Shown here piece after piece: positions 24,603 through 32,115 of a DNA stretch of 50,813 bases. The notes below the pieces were generated by a model. It made no database searches, was not told where the DNA came from, and saw only the letters and a list, made by a program, of their open reading frames with translations. Both the position numbers and the translations under genes were made by a program. Numbering within the stretch: position 1 is the stretch's first letter; every line of letters starts with the position of its first letter. The stretch is from Sediminimonas sp. (GTDB lineage Bacteria > Pseudomonadota > Alphaproteobacteria > Rhodobacterales > Rhodobacteraceae), in assembly GCF_024637375.1 (NCBI RefSeq), contig NZ_JAGXFK010000002.1, positions 1 to 50,813 on the forward strand. The letters are read 5' to 3'.

Positions 24603-25025
24603 ATGCTCAGGATCACCGACGACATCGGCATCGAGGACTGGGAGCTGACCGAGCAGTTCGTTCGCGCCTCGGGCCCCGGCGGGCAGAATGTCAACAAGGT
24701 GGCCTCGGCGGTGGAACTGCGCTTCGAGGCGGCGCGCTCGCCCAACCTGCCGGGACCGGTGAAGACCCGGCTGAAGCGCCTGGCCGGGCGGCGCTGGACG
24801 CGCGACGGCGCGGTGATCATCCAGTGCGACGAAACCCGCAGCCAGGTCCGCAACCGCGAGATCGCGCGCGAGCGACTGACCGAGCTGATCCGCCAGGCGA
24901 CCAAGCGGCCCAAGCGGCGCATCGCCACCCGCCCCACGCTGGGGGCGAAAAAACGGCGGCTGAAGGCCAAGAAGGTGCGCGGCGAGGTCAAGGCACTGCG
25001 CGGCCGTGTGGAAGGCGACGATTGA
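24603..25025 (+). CDS. arfB: Alternative ribosome-rescue factor ArfB (peptidyl-tRNA hydrolase)
   Basis: 140 residues, the normal ArfB/YaeJ size. It releases stalled peptidyl-tRNA from ribosomes that lack a stop codon in the A site. The catalytic GGQ motif is in SGPGGQNVNKVAS (about residues 24-36), and the C-terminal tail is highly basic (RPTLGAKKRRLKAKK and on), the part that threads into the empty mRNA channel. The ATG at 24603 begins the conserved fold (MLRITDDIGIEDWEL); the open frame extends upstream through the 18-bp tandem repeat but only from non-ATG codons. AGAGGGA serves as Shine-Dalgarno. It is relevant that a short transcript with an extreme ribosome-binding element lies just upstream. 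Confidence 0.94.
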   Translation: MLRITDDIGIEDWELTEQFVRASGPGGQNVNKVASAVELRFEAARSPNLPGPVKTRLKRLAGRRWTRDGAVIIQCDETRSQVRNREIARERLTELIRQATKRPKRRIATRPTLGAKKRRLKAKKVRGEVKALRGRVEGDD

Positions 25026-25237
25026 CCGGCGCGGGGCCTTGACACGCCCGTGCACGATGCCCCGGCCCACGGCGGAACTGTCCCACGGGCAGGCCCGCAC
25101 AACAGCGGTTATCGCCCGGCTTCACCCACCTGTCCGGGCCATCGGACATTCCACGACAATTCGCGCAAATTGCGAACATTAACGCGTTGTTAGCGGCTGC
25201 GCGCGACTCTCGTCCCGTCCGGGAAAAGGAGGGCAGC

Positions 25238-26083
25238 ATGGCAGGCGGGGGCAAAAGGAAATGGGCGGATGTGCCGCCGGGGCAGGACAGCCCGCTCAAC
25301 CACGCGGTTTCGGCGCGCGATCGCGCCAGCCTCGACATGGTCGCCGCGGCGATCCGGCATCGCGAGGTGTTGCTGGCCTTCCAGCCCGTGGTGCGCGCCG
25401 ACCGCCCCAACATCCCGGCGTTTTACGAGGGCCTGATCCGGGTAATGGACGACACCGGCCGCGTCATCCCCGCCAAGGACTTCATCGACGCCGTCGAGGT
25501 GACGGAACTGGGCCGCAAGATCGACTGCCTGGCACTGGAAATGGGGCTGCGGACGCTGGAACGCGAACCGGGGATTCGCTTGTCGATCAACATGTCGGCG
25601 CGGTCTATCGGGTATCCGCGATGGATGCAGGCACTCAAGCAGGGGCTCAGGCGCGATCCGACTTTGGGCGAACGGCTGATCCTGGAAATCACCGAACGGT
25701 CTGCCATGCAGGTGCCCGAACTCGTGACGCGATTCATGGCTGATCTGCAAAGCCACGGCGTCACCTTCGCGCTGGACGATTTCGGTGCCGGTTATACGTC
25801 GTTCGCCTATCTGCGCGATTTCTACTTCGACATCATCAAGATCGACGGGCAGTTCATCCGCGGGGTCCATGCCGACCCCGACAACCAAGTACTGACGCGG
25901 GCGCTGGTCGCCGTCGCGCGACAGTTCGACATGTTCACCGTGGCCGAAAGCGTCGAGTCGGGCGCCGATGCCGCCTGGCTGGCCGCGAACGGTGTCGATT
26001 GCCTGCAAGGATATCATTTCGGCGCTCCGGCGATGCGGGCGCCCTGGGACGCGGCCGCGTATCGTCGCCGCGAGACGGGGTGA
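25238..26083 (+). CDS. EAL-domain cyclic-di-GMP phosphodiesterase
   Basis: 281 residues, a stand-alone EAL domain with no membrane or sensor region, so cytosolic. EAL enzymes cut c-di-GMP to pGpG. The signature is YEGLIRV (EGL, not EAL, Glu64 kept). The other catalytic residues appear intact: Asn in LSINMSAR, Glu in LEITERSA, DDFGAGYTS, Lys in IIKIDGQFI, Glu in TVAESVES and Gln in LQGYHFGAP. Activity is therefore expected. AAGGAGG sits nine bases upstream of the ATG at 25238. No GGDEF partner is nearby. The gap before phaA holds only a palindrome (26097-26111). Confidence 0.9.
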   Translation: MAGGGKRKWADVPPGQDSPLNHAVSARDRASLDMVAAAIRHREVLLAFQPVVRADRPNIPAFYEGLIRVMDDTGRVIPAKDFIDAVEVTELGRKIDCLALEMGLRTLEREPGIRLSINMSARSIGYPRWMQALKQGLRRDPTLGERLILEITERSAMQVPELVTRFMADLQSHGVTFALDDFGAGYTSFAYLRDFYFDIIKIDGQFIRGVHADPDNQVLTRALVAVARQFDMFTVAESVESGADAAWLAANGVDCLQGYHFGAPAMRAPWDAAAYRRRETG

Positions 26084-26096
26084 GGGATCGCGCAGT

Positions 26097-26111
26097 TGCC
26101 GCAATGCGGCA
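26097..26111. promoter_or_regulatory. Palindrome upstream of phaA
   Basis: TGCCGCAATGCGGCA, a 7+1+7 inverted repeat 69 bases before the phaA start. Its core GCCGCAATGCGGC recurs exactly in a longer palindrome at 29769-29791 on the phaB side. It may be an operator; it could also be a short transcript-end hairpin of the EAL gene. Confidence 0.4.
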
Positions 26112-26179
26112 TATCCACTATGCTCGCGCCAAATCCGCGGGGGCGTCATGCTCCCCGGGCAATCTGGTGGAGGAAAACC

Positions 26180-27355
26180 ATGACCAACGTAGTAATCGCC
26201 TCGGCAGCGCGCACGCCTGTCGGCTCATTCGGCGGGGCATTCGCCAACACGCCGGCGCACGACCTCGGCGCGGCGGTGCTGGAGGCGCTGGTGACGCGCG
26301 CCGGGATCGAGAAATCCGAGGTGTCGGAAACCATCCTGGGCCAGGTGCTGACCGCCGCACAGGGCCAGAACCCGGCCCGCCAGGCGCACATCAATGCCGG
26401 CCTGCCGATCGAATCGGCGGCCTGGGGCATCAACCAGGTCTGCGGCTCGGGGCTGCGGTCTGTGGCGCTGGCGGCGCAGCACATCCAGCTGGGCGACGCC
26501 GACATCGTCGCCGCTGGCGGCCAGGAGAACATGTCGATGTCGCCCCATGCGGCCAACCTGCGTCAGGGTCACAAGATGGGCGACATGAAATACATCGACA
26601 CGATGATCCGCGACGGCCTGTGGGATGCCTTCAACGGCTACCACATGGGCAACACCGCCGAAAACGTCGCCGAGAAGTGGCAGATCAGCCGCGAGGCACA
26701 GGACGAGTTCGCCGTCGCCAGCCAGAACAAGGCCGAGGCGGCGCAGACGGCCGGCCGCTTCGACGACGAGGTGACCCCCTTCACCATCAAGGGCCGTAAG
26801 GGCGACACGGTGGTGGACAAGGACGAATACATCCGCCACGGCGTCACCCTGGAAGGGATGCAGAAACTGCGCCCCGCCTTCGCCAAGGACGGCACCGTGA
26901 CCGCCGCCAATGCCAGCGGCATCAACGACGGCGCCGCGGGCGTTCTGCTGATGAGCGCCGACGAGGCCGAGCGGCGCGGTATCGCGCCGCTGGCGCGGAT
27001 CGCCTCTTATGCCACGGCCGGGGTCGACCCGTCGATCATGGGCGTCGGCCCGATCGCGGCCAGCCGCAAGGCGCTGGAAAAGGCCGGCTGGAAGGTCGAG
27101 GACCTCGACCTTGTCGAGGCCAACGAAGCCTTTGCAGCGCAGGCGCTCGCCGTCAACAAGGACATGGGCTGGGACCCGTCGATCGTGAACGTCAACGGCG
27201 GCGCCATCGCCATCGGCCACCCGATCGGCGCCAGCGGCGCGCGCATCCTCAACACGCTGCTGCACGAGATGAAGCGCCGCGATGCCAAGAAGGGGCTTGC
27301 CACGCTGTGCATCGGCGGCGGCATGGGTGTCGCCATGTGCGTCGAACGCGACTGA
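26180..27355 (+). CDS. phaA: Acetyl-CoA acetyltransferase (beta-ketothiolase)
   Basis: 391 residues, the standard biosynthetic thiolase size. It condenses two acetyl-CoA to acetoacetyl-CoA, the first step of PHB synthesis. Catalytic residues: nucleophile Cys88 ([11 protein letters not shown]), His347 ([10 protein letters not shown]) and Cys377 (TLCIGGGMG). The AGGAAAACC leader gives a good ribosome site for the ATG at 26180. Its usual partner phaB is not next; a 2.46-kb insertion begins 25 bases after the stop. A terminator at 27420-27449 follows, so phaA is now a separate unit. Confidence 0.95.
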   Translation: MTNVVIASAARTPVGSFGGAFANTPAHDLGAAVLEALVTRAGIEKSEVSETILGQVLTAAQGQNPARQAHINAGLPIESAAWGINQVCGSGLRSVALAAQHIQLGDADIVAAGGQENMSMSPHAANLRQGHKMGDMKYIDTMIRDGLWDAFNGYHMGNTAENVAEKWQISREAQDEFAVASQNKAEAAQTAGRFDDEVTPFTIKGRKGDTVVDKDEYIRHGVTLEGMQKLRPAFAKDGTVTAANASGINDGAAGVLLMSADEAERRGIAPLARIASYATAGVDPSIMGVGPIAASRKALEKAGWKVEDLDLVEANEAFAAQALAVNKDMGWDPSIVNVNGGAIAIGHPIGASGARILNTLLHEMKRRDAKKGLATLCIGGGMGVAMCVERD

Positions 27356-27380
27356 GCGTCACGCGCGCGTCATCGGAATG

Positions 27381-27420
27381 GGGCACCCTGCACGGCCAGC
27401 CCCTCGTAGTAAATGTTGAA
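27381..27420 (+). repeat. Left 40-bp terminal inverted repeat
   Basis: Begins GGGCACCCTGCACGGCC and ends AAATGTTGAA. Compared with the reverse complement of the right end it differs at positions 8, 13 and 30 only. The last base is also the first base of the terminator stem that follows. It begins 26 bases past the phaA stop. Confidence 0.85.
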
Positions 27421-27449
27421 GCGCCGCAGGAATAGCCTGCGGCGCTTTT
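27420..27449 (+). terminator. Intrinsic terminator downstream of phaA, inside the left repeat border
   Basis: A perfect 11-bp stem AGCGCCGCAGG (27420-27430) with its complement at 27436-27446, loop AATAG, then TTT. It stops phaA transcription before it enters the element, and would also insulate the element. Confidence 0.85.
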
Positions 27450-27515
27450 CTACAACAATCGCCAGAGACCTATCTGGGAGATATTATCCCATTTGGCCGC
27501 TGAGCGAGTAGTAGC

Positions 27516-28001
27516 ATGAAAAACAAAGAGACGCTGACACCAAAAGAAATCGGCGAGGGAATCACTGGCCTCCTGATGATGGGCTTTTTGGTATGGGGCG
27601 CCTATGCAGTATGGTCATGGTCAAGCACAGATGATGGGGTCGAAGAGGGAACAGCAACCGAGTCGGAAACCGTTGAACCGACTGAACCAGAAGTCGAATG
27701 TGGGCGAGATTTGCAATGCCTCGATAAAGAGCATGGCACAATAGCAAGCCTCAGATGTGAACCCCTGATCGAGGACCTTGCAGAGTATTCACATCGTTGG
27801 ACGGATACTTGGTTGGAACCCAAGTTTGATCGGATCTCCTGGGCGAACATGCAAGAAAATCAGATCGTCATCATCGGAGACAAAATCGAGTTTCAGAATG
27901 GTTTTGGTGCGTTTCAGCGCGTCCTCTACAAATGCGTTTACGACTTCGGGAATGAGACCGTGGTGGAAGCTACTGTCGAGCCATACTCGATCTATAAATG
28001 A
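27516..28001 (+). CDS. Membrane-anchored protein of unknown function (element passenger)
   Basis: 161 residues. One membrane span near residues 17-36 (GLLMMGFLVWGAYAVW), a short acidic linker rich in Glu and Thr (38-62), then a domain of about 100 residues with four cysteines (CGRDLQC, LRCEPLIED, LYKCVYD). The cluster of motifs EYSHRWTDTWLEPKFDR, IGDKIEFQNGFGAFQRVLY resembles an uncharacterised family seen scattered among proteobacteria, often on mobile DNA; I know no function. The domain probably faces the periplasm with disulfides (inference). The gene is AT-rich for this chromosome, has no clear Shine-Dalgarno, and its stop abuts the stop of the convergent transposase gene. Confidence 0.75.
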   Translation: MKNKETLTPKEIGEGITGLLMMGFLVWGAYAVWSWSSTDDGVEEGTATESETVEPTEPEVECGRDLQCLDKEHGTIASLRCEPLIEDLAEYSHRWTDTWLEPKFDRISWANMQENQIVIIGDKIEFQNGFGAFQRVLYKCVYDFGNETVVEATVEPYSIYK

Positions 28002-29720
28002 TCACATGAAGTCTCTCTCGTAGATTCTTCCCCGAGCCAGCCCGAGCCGCATGGCCGGCGTCTTCTTGTCCTCCCCAGGGTCGCACCAGTTGTGGTAGAA
28101 GCGGTAGATCTCAGCGAGCTTCACCATGGTGTCGGGCTTGTAGAGATACTGGCGCTTCCATGTCTGGCCCACGCTTCCTGAAGATATTGCAGGCCGGGAT
28201 GCGAAACGCACGTTGCTCCGGAACTTGTGGAAGTATGAGTCGACGCTACGAAGTGTCGCCAGTCGCAACATGCGGGCCGATGACCTGGGTGAGCGACTCG
28301 GGCGATCCGTGAGGATCTTGACCTGCTTGTTGGGTTCGGACTTCCGGGGGAATGGATAGTGGAAGCCCATTTCGAGGGGCCGCTGACCGAGGACCTTCAT
28401 GATGGCGACCTCTTTATCAACGAGATCGGCATAATCCTGATTTGAAAGGTTGCGGAGTTGCGCATGGCTGACCCCTGTCAGGCCAGACAGGAAAGCCTGG
28501 CCCGCAGCGACAACCTGGTTGCGTCTGTCATTTGTCATGCCCTTGTCAAAGCTGACAACCGCGAGGTCGGCGCGCCGTTCGCGGATCTCGTTCGCGAAGG
28601 CCGACGAGAACGCTTGTTGGAGGCCACGATCATCGTCCATGACGAAGTAGAGAGGCGCATCTGTCGAGGACAACAAGTCCCGTAGCCAGAGAGCATGGGC
28701 GTGCTGCAGGATGTCATAACGCACCAGGACACCACGCTGCGGAAGCTGGTAAAGATTGGTAATCTTTACGCTTTTCTGTTTCTGAAGCTTAACCAGATAG
28801 GCATCGAACTCGGTCTGGGTCCAAACCCGTGCGTGGTTGCGAAACGCGATGGAGGCATGCTCTTCGTTCGCGTTTTGGGCAATGTCTTCGGCTTCTTGCA
28901 TGGACATCGACGGGTCAAACTGAAGGCTTGCTTCCATGATATATCCGGATCGCGCATGCGCGGTGCAAAGGTGCTGGATCGCGACGGATGTGCGCTGCCT
29001 CCGTGTCGGCCAGTTGATCATGAGGGTTTGGCTGTCGGTCGCGAACCGGGACCCCGACCGGTGGAAATCGACTTCCGAGAAGTCCTCGCGCTCAACGAGG
29101 AAACCTCGAACTTGATCATGGAAGAAGTCGATCCTCTTGTAGAGGTCCTGGTATGTCATGCCGGTGATCTTGCAGATCTTGGCAAACGACATGTCGTTGC
29201 ACAGCATCTGGAAAAGCATCCGGTTCTTGTCGCTGCGCTTCTGCCTGCGTGCCGGCCTGCCCGCGGAAAAGGTCTTCTGGCACAATCGACATTGCCACCG
29301 TGGATCTCCCTTGGCCGTCTTTCCGAAGCGCCGGTAGAACTCCGGGTGGTCATGCGTCGGCATCCCTTGTGCGAAGCACCCGGAGGTTCCGCACGCCGGC
29401 GCCGAGGGATCTTGAGAACGGAAGCACTTGAGCCGCTTGAACTCCTCCACAACTGCCCGATTGTTCTTGAGACGGGATGTCTTGTTGCATGTCGGGCATT
29501 GGAAATACTCTTCATGCTTTTTTCCCGCGACCACGCCTCGCAAAACGCCGGGAGGCGCCGGCGGCGCTCCCTTAGGCCGCTTGAAAGGGTCGGGCTTTAT
29601 CCCGTATGATGCGCATGTAGGATTTCGACAGAAGTTTAGATCCAAGCCTTCACATGGCTCGGGTATCCTGAGTTCCAGGTCGTATTCTTCTGTCGCAGAT
29701 ATTTTCGAGGCACACGTCAC
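28002..29720 (-). CDS. Transposase-like protein with three N-terminal zinc-ribbon motifs
   Basis: 572 residues from a GTG start at 29720, with AAGGAG seven bases before it. N-terminal Cys pairs: Cys31/Cys36, Cys75/Cys78 and Cys110-Cys115 with Cys144/Cys147 (GDPRWQCRLCQKTFS). The last is the zinc-ribbon motif seen in IS1-type InsA proteins and their relatives. A helix-turn-helix-like stretch follows (about 177-200, MSFAKICKITGMTYQDLYKR). The C-terminal half looks like an RNase-H-fold DDE region: candidate Asp229 (FATDSQTLMINW), the Asp361-363 triplet (YFVMDDDRG), and a terminal FYHNWCDPGEDKKTPAMRLGL block, typical of the ends of DDE transposases. The catalytic triad is inferred, not proven. 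Similar proteins are usually annotated as insertion-element proteins. Confidence 0.75.
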   Translation of the reverse strand: MTCASKISATEEYDLELRIPEPCEGLDLNFCRNPTCASYGIKPDPFKRPKGAPPAPPGVLRGVVAGKKHEEYFQCPTCNKTSRLKNNRAVVEEFKRLKCFRSQDPSAPACGTSGCFAQGMPTHDHPEFYRRFGKTAKGDPRWQCRLCQKTFSAGRPARRQKRSDKNRMLFQMLCNDMSFAKICKITGMTYQDLYKRIDFFHDQVRGFLVEREDFSEVDFHRSGSRFATDSQTLMINWPTRRQRTSVAIQHLCTAHARSGYIMEASLQFDPSMSMQEAEDIAQNANEEHASIAFRNHARVWTQTEFDAYLVKLQKQKSVKITNLYQLPQRGVLVRYDILQHAHALWLRDLLSSTDAPLYFVMDDDRGLQQAFSSAFANEIRERRADLAVVSFDKGMTNDRRNQVVAAGQAFLSGLTGVSHAQLRNLSNQDYADLVDKEVAIMKVLGQRPLEMGFHYPFPRKSEPNKQVKILTDRPSRSPRSSARMLRLATLRSVDSYFHKFRSNVRFASRPAISSGSVGQTWKRQYLYKPDTMVKLAEIYRFYHNWCDPGEDKKTPAMRLGLARGRIYERDFM

Positions 29721-29768
29721 CCGACATCTCCTTCTGAGAAAGCGTCAGGTGTCTTGTTTCAAAGGGAA

Positions 29769-29791
29769 TGTTGGCCGCAATGCGGCCAACA
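29769..29791. repeat. 23-bp palindrome inside the element near its right end
   Basis: TGTTGGCCGCA, one central A, then its complement (11+1+11). Its core GCCGCAATGCGGC is identical to the palindrome before phaA (26097-26111). It lies 48 bases upstream of the transposase start and about 175 bases upstream of phaB, so it could control either. Confidence 0.6.
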
Positions 29792-29802
29792 GAAGTGATT
29801 AT

Positions 29803-29842
29803 TTCAACATTTTCTACGAGGGGCTGGCCCTGCACGGTGCCC
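29803..29842 (-). repeat. Right 40-bp terminal inverted repeat
   Basis: Reads TTCAACATTTTCTACGAG and ends GGTGCCC on the plus strand; the reverse complement matches the left repeat at 37 of 40 positions. phaB starts 123 bases beyond its outer edge. Confidence 0.85.
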
Positions 29843-29965
29843 TTTTTCGTTTCGTGATCGCGCTGCGGGTCGACTCGCGGAAATTTCTTCAAGTAACAAT
29901 GTTGCGCACCACTCTCATACAAAGTAACAGAGTTGCCGAAGCATTCGACCAAATTGGAGGACACC

Positions 29966-30688
29966 ATGGCCAGAACAGCACTCGTCACCGGCGGAACGCG
30001 CGGAATCGGCGCCGCCATTTCCAAGGCACTGCGCGACGCGGGTTATACCGTTGCCGCCACCTATGCCGGAAACGACGAGGCCGCCGCCAAGTTTACCGAG
30101 GAAACCGGCATCAAGACCTACAAGTGGAACGTCGGCGATTATGACGAGTCCAGGACCGGGATTGAAAAGGTGCAGTCCGATCTGGGCGCCATCGACGTGG
30201 TGGTGGCGAATGCCGGAATCACCCGCGATGCACCGTTTCACAAGATGACACCCGAGAAGTGGCAGGAAGTAATCGACACCAACCTCACCGGCGTGTTCAA
30301 CACCATCCACCCGGTCTGGCCCGGCATGCGCGAGCGCGGCTTCGGCCGGGTCATCGTGATCAGTTCGATCAACGGGCAGAAAGGCCAGTTCGCGCAGGTC
30401 AACTATGCCGCCACCAAGGCCGGCGACCTGGGCATCGTCAAGAGCCTCGCGCAGGAAGGCGCCGCCAAGGGCATCACCGCCAACGCTGTCTGCCCCGGCT
30501 ACATCGCCACCGAGATGGTGATGGCCGTGCCCGAGAAAGTGCGCGAGAGCATCATCGCGCAGATCCCCACCGGCCGCCTGGGCGAGCCCGAGGAAATCGC
30601 GCGTTGCGCGACCTTCCTGGCCTCCGACGACGCCGGCTTCATCAACGGCTCGACGATCTCGGCCAATGGCGGGCAGTTCTTCGTCTGA
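29966..30688 (+). CDS. phaB: NADPH-dependent acetoacetyl-CoA reductase
   Basis: 240 residues, a short-chain dehydrogenase that makes (R)-3-hydroxybutyryl-CoA for PHB. Cofactor loop GGTRGIGAA (8-16), NAG motif VANAGITRD, catalytic Ser in VISSINGQKG and YxxxK in VNYAATKAG, with the PhaB-typical Q(F/Y)AQ and PTGRLGEPEEIAR segments. GGAGG before the ATG at 29966. Because the element and a terminator lie between it and phaA, phaB must now use its own promoter, in the 123 bases after the right repeat. A terminator follows at 30715. Confidence 0.94.
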   Translation: MARTALVTGGTRGIGAAISKALRDAGYTVAATYAGNDEAAAKFTEETGIKTYKWNVGDYDESRTGIEKVQSDLGAIDVVVANAGITRDAPFHKMTPEKWQEVIDTNLTGVFNTIHPVWPGMRERGFGRVIVISSINGQKGQFAQVNYAATKAGDLGIVKSLAQEGAAKGITANAVCPGYIATEMVMAVPEKVRESIIAQIPTGRLGEPEEIARCATFLASDDAGFINGSTISANGGQFFV

Positions 30689-30714
30689 CCCCCCACCGAC
30701 CTGGAAAACCCAAG

Positions 30715-30744
30715 GCGCCCCTTGCCGGCAGGGGGCGTCTTTTT
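30715..30744 (+). terminator. Rho-independent terminator of phaB
   Basis: A roughly 11-bp stem (GCGCCCCTTGC paired with GCAGGGGGCGT, two wobble pairs) followed by CTTTTT, 27 bases after the stop. Confidence 0.8.
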
Positions 30745-30833
30745 CGTGCAATTGCGCACAAACTCCGCGCCTTGATGTGTGTTTACTGCGGCAACGCACG
30801 CTCCTATATAGGGCACAACCAAGGAGGCACGCC

Positions 30834-31769
30834 ATGACCTACCACATCAACGGGTTGCACCACGTCACCGCGCTGGCCAGCGATGCGCAGACCAACAACG
30901 ATTTCTTCACCCGCACGCTGGGCCTGCGCCGGGTGAAAAAGACGGTCAATTTCGACGCGCCACAAGTCTACCATCTGTATTACGGTGATCGCACAGGCAC
31001 ACCCGGAACGGTGATAACCCATTTCCCCTTCCCCCATACCCGGCGCGGCCAGCCCGGCACCGGCGAGGTGGGCGAGACGGCCTTTGCCGTCCCGAAAGGC
31101 GCACTGGACTACTGGCAGGCACGGCTGTCGCAAAGCGGGGTCGCCGGCCTGACCCGCAGCGATCGGCTGGGCGAGGCGCGGCTGTGTTTCGCGGGCCCCG
31201 ATGGCGAGGCGCTGGCACTGGTCGAAACCGATGACGCCCGCGCGCCCTGGACCGGGGCCGACGTGCCCGAAGCGCACGCGATTCGCGGATTTCACTCGGT
31301 CACCATGTGCCTTGCCGAGGCGGACGCCAGCGCCGCGCTGCTGGCGCGGCTGGGATACGTCGAAACGGGTCGCGAGGGCGCCGTGACGCGCTATGCCCTG
31401 CCCGACGGAGGCAACGGTGCCGGGCGCATCGACATCGAACACGCGCCGGATACCGACGAGGCCCGGCAAGGCGCCGGATCGGTTCATCACATCGCGTTCT
31501 CGGTGCCCGACCGCGACGCGCAGGATGCCGCGCGGCGTGACATGCTTGACGCCGGCTACCAGGTGACGCCGCCGATCGACCGGGATTATTTCTGGGCGAT
31601 CTATTTCCGCAGCCCCGGCGGGGTGCTGTTCGAGATCGCCACCGACGTGCCCGGTTTTGACCGCGACGAAGACATCGCGCACCTGGGCGAGGCGCTGAAA
31701 CTGCCGCGCCAGCACGCACATCTTCGGGCGGAACTGGAACAGCGCCACCTGGCGCCACTCAGCGACTGA
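30834..31769 (+). CDS. VOC-family ring-cleaving dioxygenase-like protein (MhqO type)
   Basis: 311 residues made of two vicinal-oxygen-chelate repeats. The first starts INGLHHVTALASDAQTNNDFF and carries LGLRRVKKTVNFD; the second starts AIRGFHSVTMCL. Metal-ligand candidates are His in LHHVT, His in VHHIAFSV and Glu in VLFEIATD. This pattern matches proteins annotated as ring-cleaving or hydroquinone-specific dioxygenases, several of which are linked to quinone or thiol stress in Bacillus. AAGGAGG precedes the ATG at 30834. The true substrate is not evident; it is a single gene between phaB and a convergent small gene. Confidence 0.88.
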   Translation: MTYHINGLHHVTALASDAQTNNDFFTRTLGLRRVKKTVNFDAPQVYHLYYGDRTGTPGTVITHFPFPHTRRGQPGTGEVGETAFAVPKGALDYWQARLSQSGVAGLTRSDRLGEARLCFAGPDGEALALVETDDARAPWTGADVPEAHAIRGFHSVTMCLAEADASAALLARLGYVETGREGAVTRYALPDGGNGAGRIDIEHAPDTDEARQGAGSVHHIAFSVPDRDAQDAARRDMLDAGYQVTPPIDRDYFWAIYFRSPGGVLFEIATDVPGFDRDEDIAHLGEALKLPRQHAHLRAELEQRHLAPLSD

Positions 31770-31800
31770 GCCACGCGCCGGTGCCTGAAAGCGCGGCCAG

Positions 31801-31824
31801 CGGCGGGTTGGCGCCAACCCGCCG
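31801..31824. terminator. Bidirectional terminator palindrome
   Basis: CGGCGGGTTGGC and its complement, a perfect 24-bp palindrome, lying between two convergent genes (stop at 31769 and stop at 31832). There is no T-run, but the position fits a shared 3' end. Confidence 0.55.
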
Positions 31825-31831
31825 CGCGCAA

Positions 31832-32005
31832 TTACTCGGCTTGGGCCGTCAGGCGCTCGATCTCTTCCTTCAGGCGCAGTTTCTGCTTTTTCAGCTCGGC
31901 GATGTGCGCATCGCTGGTGCCGGGCGCGCGCTGCGCCTCCTCCACCTGATCCGAGAGGGCATGGTGTTTCCTCTTCAGTTCCTCGACATGCGAACTCAAG
32001 CTCAT
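31832..32005 (-). CDS. DUF465 (YdcH-like) small coiled-coil protein
   Basis: 57 residues: MSLSSHVEELKRKHHALSD onward, ending LKEEIERLTAQAE. A charged, heptad-like helix-turn-helix coiled coil, the standard look of the DUF465/YdcH family. AGGAGA lies eight bases upstream of the ATG at 32005. Function unknown. It is too short to be found by length filters. Confidence 0.88.
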   Translation of the reverse strand: MSLSSHVEELKRKHHALSDQVEEAQRAPGTSDAHIAELKKQKLRLKEEIERLTAQAE

Positions 32006-32115
32006 GGGCAGTCTCCTCTCATTTCAATGCGTCTGATGAGTGCATCACAAAACTGTCACGCTGTCACGCCGCGGCTGCATTCATTGAGCGGAATTCCCCG
32101 CGGCATTTTCAACGC

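Larger units (their letters stand above)
27381..29842. mobile_element. Inverted-repeat-bounded insertion of 2,462 bp between phaA and phaB
   Basis: The element is delimited by 40-bp inverted repeats (27381-27420 and 29803-29842) that match at 37 of 40 positions. Inside are two convergent genes with no gap between their stops: a membrane-anchored protein of unknown function and a 572-residue transposase-like protein. The interior is visibly AT-richer than the flanks. I found no direct target duplication: the flanking bases are CATCGGAATG on the left and TTTTTCGTTT on the right. Not assigned to a named IS family. phaA and phaB are normally adjacent in relatives, so this is an acquired interruption (inference). 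Confidence 0.7.

Noticed and set aside
27365-27447. Minus-strand peptide frame ending FNIYYEGLAVQGAPFR in the left repeat, echoed by FNIFYEGLALHG at the right repeat
   Set aside because: The DNA matches at 37/40, and all three differences change the amino acid, so the similarity is at DNA level. No start codon or ribosome site supports a protein.
29650-29725. 24-codon ATG frame overlapping the transposase start
   Set aside because: The GTG of the transposase frame has the ideal distance to AAGGAG; the ATG is too close to it and its frame closes at once.
27371-29852. Target-site duplication around the inverted-repeat element
   Set aside because: The flanking ten bases (CATCGGAATG on the left, TTTTTCGTTT on the right) share no convincing direct repeat at any length from 3 to 10.
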